From assembly GCA_035716845.1 (NCBI GenBank), contig DASTJE010000109.1:1-7584 (forward strand): DNA of 7,584 nucleotides, given 5' to 3'. Position numbers and translations under genes: made by a program. Source of the DNA: CADEEN01 sp035716845. GTDB lineage: Bacteria; Pseudomonadota; Gammaproteobacteria; Burkholderiales; Burkholderiaceae_C. How positions within the stretch are numbered: the stretch's first letter is position 1; each line of letters opens with the position of its first letter. Positions 5,288-7,584 of this stretch are shown here, in pieces. Below the pieces are notes generated by a model that worked only from the letters and a program-made list of their open reading frames with translations, ran no database searches and was not told where the DNA came from.

Positions 5288-6916
5288 ATGCTCGGCCTGA
5301 TGCAAGACCAGCCGCTGTTGATCTCGAGCCTGATCGAGTTTGCCGCCCGCCACCACCGCGACGCCGAGATCGTGTCGCGCCGTGTCGAGGGTGACCTGCA
5401 CCGTTACACCTATGCCGACGCCGCGAGCCGAGCCCGCCGCGTCGCGCGCGCGCTCGACCGCCTGGGGCTGGGCTTCTCCGACCGCGTGGGCACGCTGGCC
5501 TGGAACGGCTACCGCCACTTCGAGCTGTACTTCGGCGTGGCCGGCAGCGGGCGCGTGATCCACACGCTCAACCCGCGCCTCGCGCCCGAGCAGGTGGTGT
5601 GGATCGCCAACCATGCCGAGGACAAGGTGCTGTGCTTCGACATGACCTTCCTGCCGATCGTCAAGGCCGTGTGGTCCAAGTGCAGCACCGTCAGGCACTG
5701 GGTCGCCCTGTGCGAGGCCGACGCGCTGCCGACGGACACCGGCATCGAGGGGCTCGTGAGCTACGAGGCGCTGCTGCGCGCAGAGGACGACGCCTACGAC
5801 TGGCCGACCTTCGACGAGCATTCGGCCGCCGCGCTGTGCTACACGAGCGGCACCACCGGCAACCCCAAGGGGGTGCTCTACAGCCACCGCTCGACGCTGC
5901 TGCACGCCTACGGCGGCGCGCTGCCCGATGCGCTGAACCTGTCGGCGCGCGATGCCATCCTGCCCGTGGTGCCGATGTTCCACGTCAACGCCTGGGGCAT
6001 CCCGTACGGCGCGGCGATGACCGGGGCCAAGCTGGTGTTCCCGGGTGCGGCGCTGGACGGCAAGTCGGTCTACGAGCTGATCGAGGGCGAGCGCGTGACG
6101 ATGGCCGCCGGCGTGCCCACCGTGTGGCTGATGCTGCTCAACCACATGAAGGCCCATGGCCTGAAGTTCGGCACCATGAAGCGCACGGTCATCGGCGGCT
6201 CGGCCTGCCCGCCGGCGATGATCACCACCTTCCGCGACGACTACGACGTCACCGTGCTGCACGCCTGGGGCATGACCGAGATGTCGCCGCTGGGCACGGT
6301 GTGCAACCTCAAGCTCAAGCACCTGGAGAGCGACCCGCAGTCGCGGCTGGCGGTGCAGGTCAAGCAGGGGCGGGCGGTGTTCGGCGTCGAGATGCGAATC
6401 GTCGATGCCGAAGGCAAGGAACTGCCCTGGGACGGCGTGGCCACCGGTGACCTGCACGTCAAGGGGCCGTGGATCCTGTCGAGCTACTTCAAGGGCGAGG
6501 GCGGCGATCCGCTGGTCGACGGCTGGTTCCCCACCGGCGACGTGGCCTCGATCGACCCCGACGGCTTCATGCAGATCACCGACCGCAGCAAGGACGTGAT
6601 CAAGTCGGGCGGCGAGTGGATCAGTTCGATCGACATCGAGAACGTGGCGATGGCGCACCCCGCGGTGGCGATGGCGGCGTGCATCGCCGTGCCGCACCCC
6701 AAGTGGGACGAGCGGCCGCTGCTGGTGGTGGTCCGCAAGCCGGGCGCCGACGTGAGCCGGGACGAACTGCTGGCGTTCTACGAGGGCAAGGTCGCCAAGT
6801 GGCAGGTGCCCGACGACGTGGCCTTCGTCGACGCCATCCCGCTCGGCGCCACCGGCAAGATGCAGAAGAACAAGCTGCGCGAGTTGTTCCGGAACCACGC
6901 CCTCCCGGCGGCCTGA
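5288..6916 (+). CDS. AMP-forming acyl-CoA ligase (medium/long-chain fatty acid or 3-methylthiopropionate-CoA ligase-like)
   Basis: A 542-residue cytoplasmic enzyme of the ANL superfamily, which activates a carboxylic acid with ATP to an acyl-adenylate and then forms the CoA thioester. The P-loop YTSGTTGNPKG is at 185-195, the aromatic/adenine motif WGMTE at 327-331, GWFPTGD with the ribose-binding D418 at 412-418, R433 and the hinge region DRSKD at 432-436, then KSGGEWIS at 439-446. The C-terminal catalytic lysine is K524 in GATGKMQKNKLRE. All key residues are present and the length is normal. The style of the sequence (KSGGEWISSIDIEN, WGMTEMSP) recalls ligases annotated as long-chain fatty acid or 3-(methylthio)propionyl-CoA ligases (DmdB-like), but substrate cannot be read from sequence. 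The start has GGAG at 5276-5279. A Liv-type binding protein gene follows 107 bases downstream, suggesting uptake and activation of an organic acid. Confidence 0.93.
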   Translation: MLGLMQDQPLLISSLIEFAARHHRDAEIVSRRVEGDLHRYTYADAASRARRVARALDRLGLGFSDRVGTLAWNGYRHFELYFGVAGSGRVIHTLNPRLAPEQVVWIANHAEDKVLCFDMTFLPIVKAVWSKCSTVRHWVALCEADALPTDTGIEGLVSYEALLRAEDDAYDWPTFDEHSAAALCYTSGTTGNPKGVLYSHRSTLLHAYGGALPDALNLSARDAILPVVPMFHVNAWGIPYGAAMTGAKLVFPGAALDGKSVYELIEGERVTMAAGVPTVWLMLLNHMKAHGLKFGTMKRTVIGGSACPPAMITTFRDDYDVTVLHAWGMTEMSPLGTVCNLKLKHLESDPQSRLAVQVKQGRAVFGVEMRIVDAEGKELPWDGVATGDLHVKGPWILSSYFKGEGGDPLVDGWFPTGDVASIDPDGFMQITDRSKDVIKSGGEWISSIDIENVAMAHPAVAMAACIAVPHPKWDERPLLVVVRKPGADVSRDELLAFYEGKVAKWQVPDDVAFVDAIPLGATGKMQKNKLRELFRNHALPAA

Positions 6917-7023
6917 GCGCGCGGGCGTGCCATGCCGGCGGGGTGCCTTCGGGCTTGTCCCGACCAGCCGGCGCGGCCCGATCCGTTAACGTGACCCTGT
7001 TTGGTCCCAGTGGAGATGACGAC
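6917..7023 (+). other. Intergenic gap between ligase and binding-protein gene, with weak hairpin
   Basis: The gap holds a 5-bp stem TCGGG/CCCGA (6949-6953 and 6959-6963, 5-base loop), flanked by two copies of GCCGGC that could pair to enclose it. No T-tract follows, so termination is doubtful. CGTTAACG at 6984-6991 is an 8-base palindrome. I could not assign a convincing sigma70 promoter: TTGTCC at 6955-6960 has no -10 box at the right distance. The ribosome site GGAG is at 7012-7015. Confidence 0.35.
7012..7015 (+). promoter_or_regulatory. Ribosome binding site of the binding-protein gene
   Basis: GGAG lies 8 bases before the ATG at 7024. An earlier ATG at 7016 directly abuts this site, is out of frame and ends after three codons, so 7024 is the start. 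Confidence 0.7.
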
Positions 7024-7584
7024 ATGAGCCTGTTCACCCGCACCCTGCGCGCCACCGCCCTCGCTGCGACGCTGGCCGCCTCCGGCACGGCCTTCGCCCA
7101 GGCCGGCCAGACGGTGAAGATCGCGTGGATCGACGCGCTCACCGGCCTGACTGCCGCCACCGGCCAGAACCAGTTGCGCAGCTTCCAGTTCCTCGCCGAG
7201 CAGTTCAGCAAGAGCAACCCGGCGGGCGTCAAGTTCGAGATCGTCTCGTTCGACAACAAGCTCTCGCCGCAGGAGACGGTCAATGCCCTGCAGGCGGCCA
7301 TCGACCAGGGCATCCGCTACGTGTTCCAGGGCACCGGCACCGGCCCGGCCACCGCGATCATCGATTTTCTGAACAAGTACAACGAACGCAACCCCGGCAA
7401 GGAAGTGGTCTTCCTGAACTACGCCGCGGTCGACCCCGACCTGACCAACAGCAAGTGCAGCTACTGGCACTTCCGGCTCGACGCCGACACTTCGATGAAG
7501 ATGGAGGCGCTGTCCACCTTCATGAAGGACCAGCCGGACATCAAGAAGGTCTACCTGATCAACCAGAACTACGCGCACGGCCAC
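7024..7584 (+). CDS. ABC transporter periplasmic substrate-binding protein, branched-chain amino acid (Liv) type, 3' end outside window
   Basis: The first 187 codons of a type I periplasmic binding protein (Peripla_BP_6 / LivK-like) that would capture a small solute in the periplasm and deliver it to an inner-membrane ABC permease. Residues 1-25 are a Sec signal peptide with R6 and R9, an Ala/Leu core and cleavage after AFA. The mature part opens with TVKIAWIDALTGLTA, the usual first strand and ligand-facing loop, then FEIVSFDNKLSP, a second strand ending in the D/N-rich turn, the QGTGTGPA turn that would contact the ligand, KEVVFLNYAAVDP, and KKVYLINQNYAHGH at the truncated end, matching the N-lobe to C-lobe crossover of the family. 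Ligands of this family range from branched amino acids to amides, urea, aromatic acids and short fatty acids. The acyl-CoA ligase next door favours an organic acid, which is an inference. Permease and ATPase genes would be expected just beyond the window. Confidence 0.92.
   Translation, partial: MSLFTRTLRATALAATLAASGTAFAQAGQTVKIAWIDALTGLTAATGQNQLRSFQFLAEQFSKSNPAGVKFEIVSFDNKLSPQETVNALQAAIDQGIRYVFQGTGTGPATAIIDFLNKYNERNPGKEVVFLNYAAVDPDLTNSKCSYWHFRLDADTSMKMEALSTFMKDQPDIKKVYLINQNYAHGH

Noticed and set aside
3648..5300. A 550-codon plus-strand frame opposite selO
   Set aside because: selO has clear family motifs on the other strand along the whole length; this frame is low-complexity Arg/Gln/Val-rich and shows no motif.
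5171..6898. A 575-codon minus-strand frame opposite the acyl-CoA ligase
   Set aside because: The ligase motifs are intact on the plus strand; the antisense product is rich in His, Val, Arg and Gly with no domain.
6778..7584. A minus-strand frame opposite the ligase end and the binding-protein gene
   Set aside because: It spans the intergenic gap and is antisense to a gene with a signal peptide and family motifs.

Overview
The window is GC-rich, tightly packed bacterial chromosome. Its gene content and protein style (a lengthened YciB, a SelO-MsrB-YciB-BolA-PpiC gene string, a Liv-type periplasmic binding protein beside an acyl-CoA ligase) suggest a betaproteobacterium of the order Burkholderiales, perhaps near Rubrivivax, Leptothrix or Comamonadaceae. 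This placement is inferred by recognition, not by a search. I saw no insertion sequence, CRISPR array, tRNA, rRNA or prophage sign.

Left part, minus strand (about 5174 down to 1): six genes in one direction. In transcription order they are selO (protein AMPylase), msrB (methionine-R-sulfoxide reductase), yciB (inner-membrane septation protein A), bolA (GTG start, overlapping the yciB stop by 4 bases), a periplasmic parvulin-type prolyl isomerase, and a large partial gene with a class III cyclase-like domain joined to an NB-ARC-like ATPase. The first five are spaced by 19, 21, -4 and 54 bases and look like one operon. The cyclase-ATPase gene lies a further 72 bases downstream, behind a hairpin and a run of nine G/C pairs, and may or may not be co-transcribed.

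Right part, plus strand (5288 to 7584): a complete AMP-forming acyl-CoA ligase, then the first 187 codons of a periplasmic substrate-binding protein of a branched-chain-amino-acid-type ABC transporter. A 113-base divergent intergenic region (5175-5287) separates the two halves and carries a good sigma70-like promoter facing the ligase.

How the genes may work together: SelO, MsrB and BolA all connect to thiol, glutaredoxin or methionine redox control in other bacteria, while YciB and the prolyl isomerase act on the envelope. The minus-strand operon can therefore be read as an oxidative-stress and envelope-maintenance unit. The plus-strand genes read as uptake and CoA activation of a small organic or fatty acid. 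Both readings are inference from family knowledge. Most of the window is ordinary; the least ordinary item is the cyclase-ATPase, whose cyclase domain departs from consensus at several catalytic positions.
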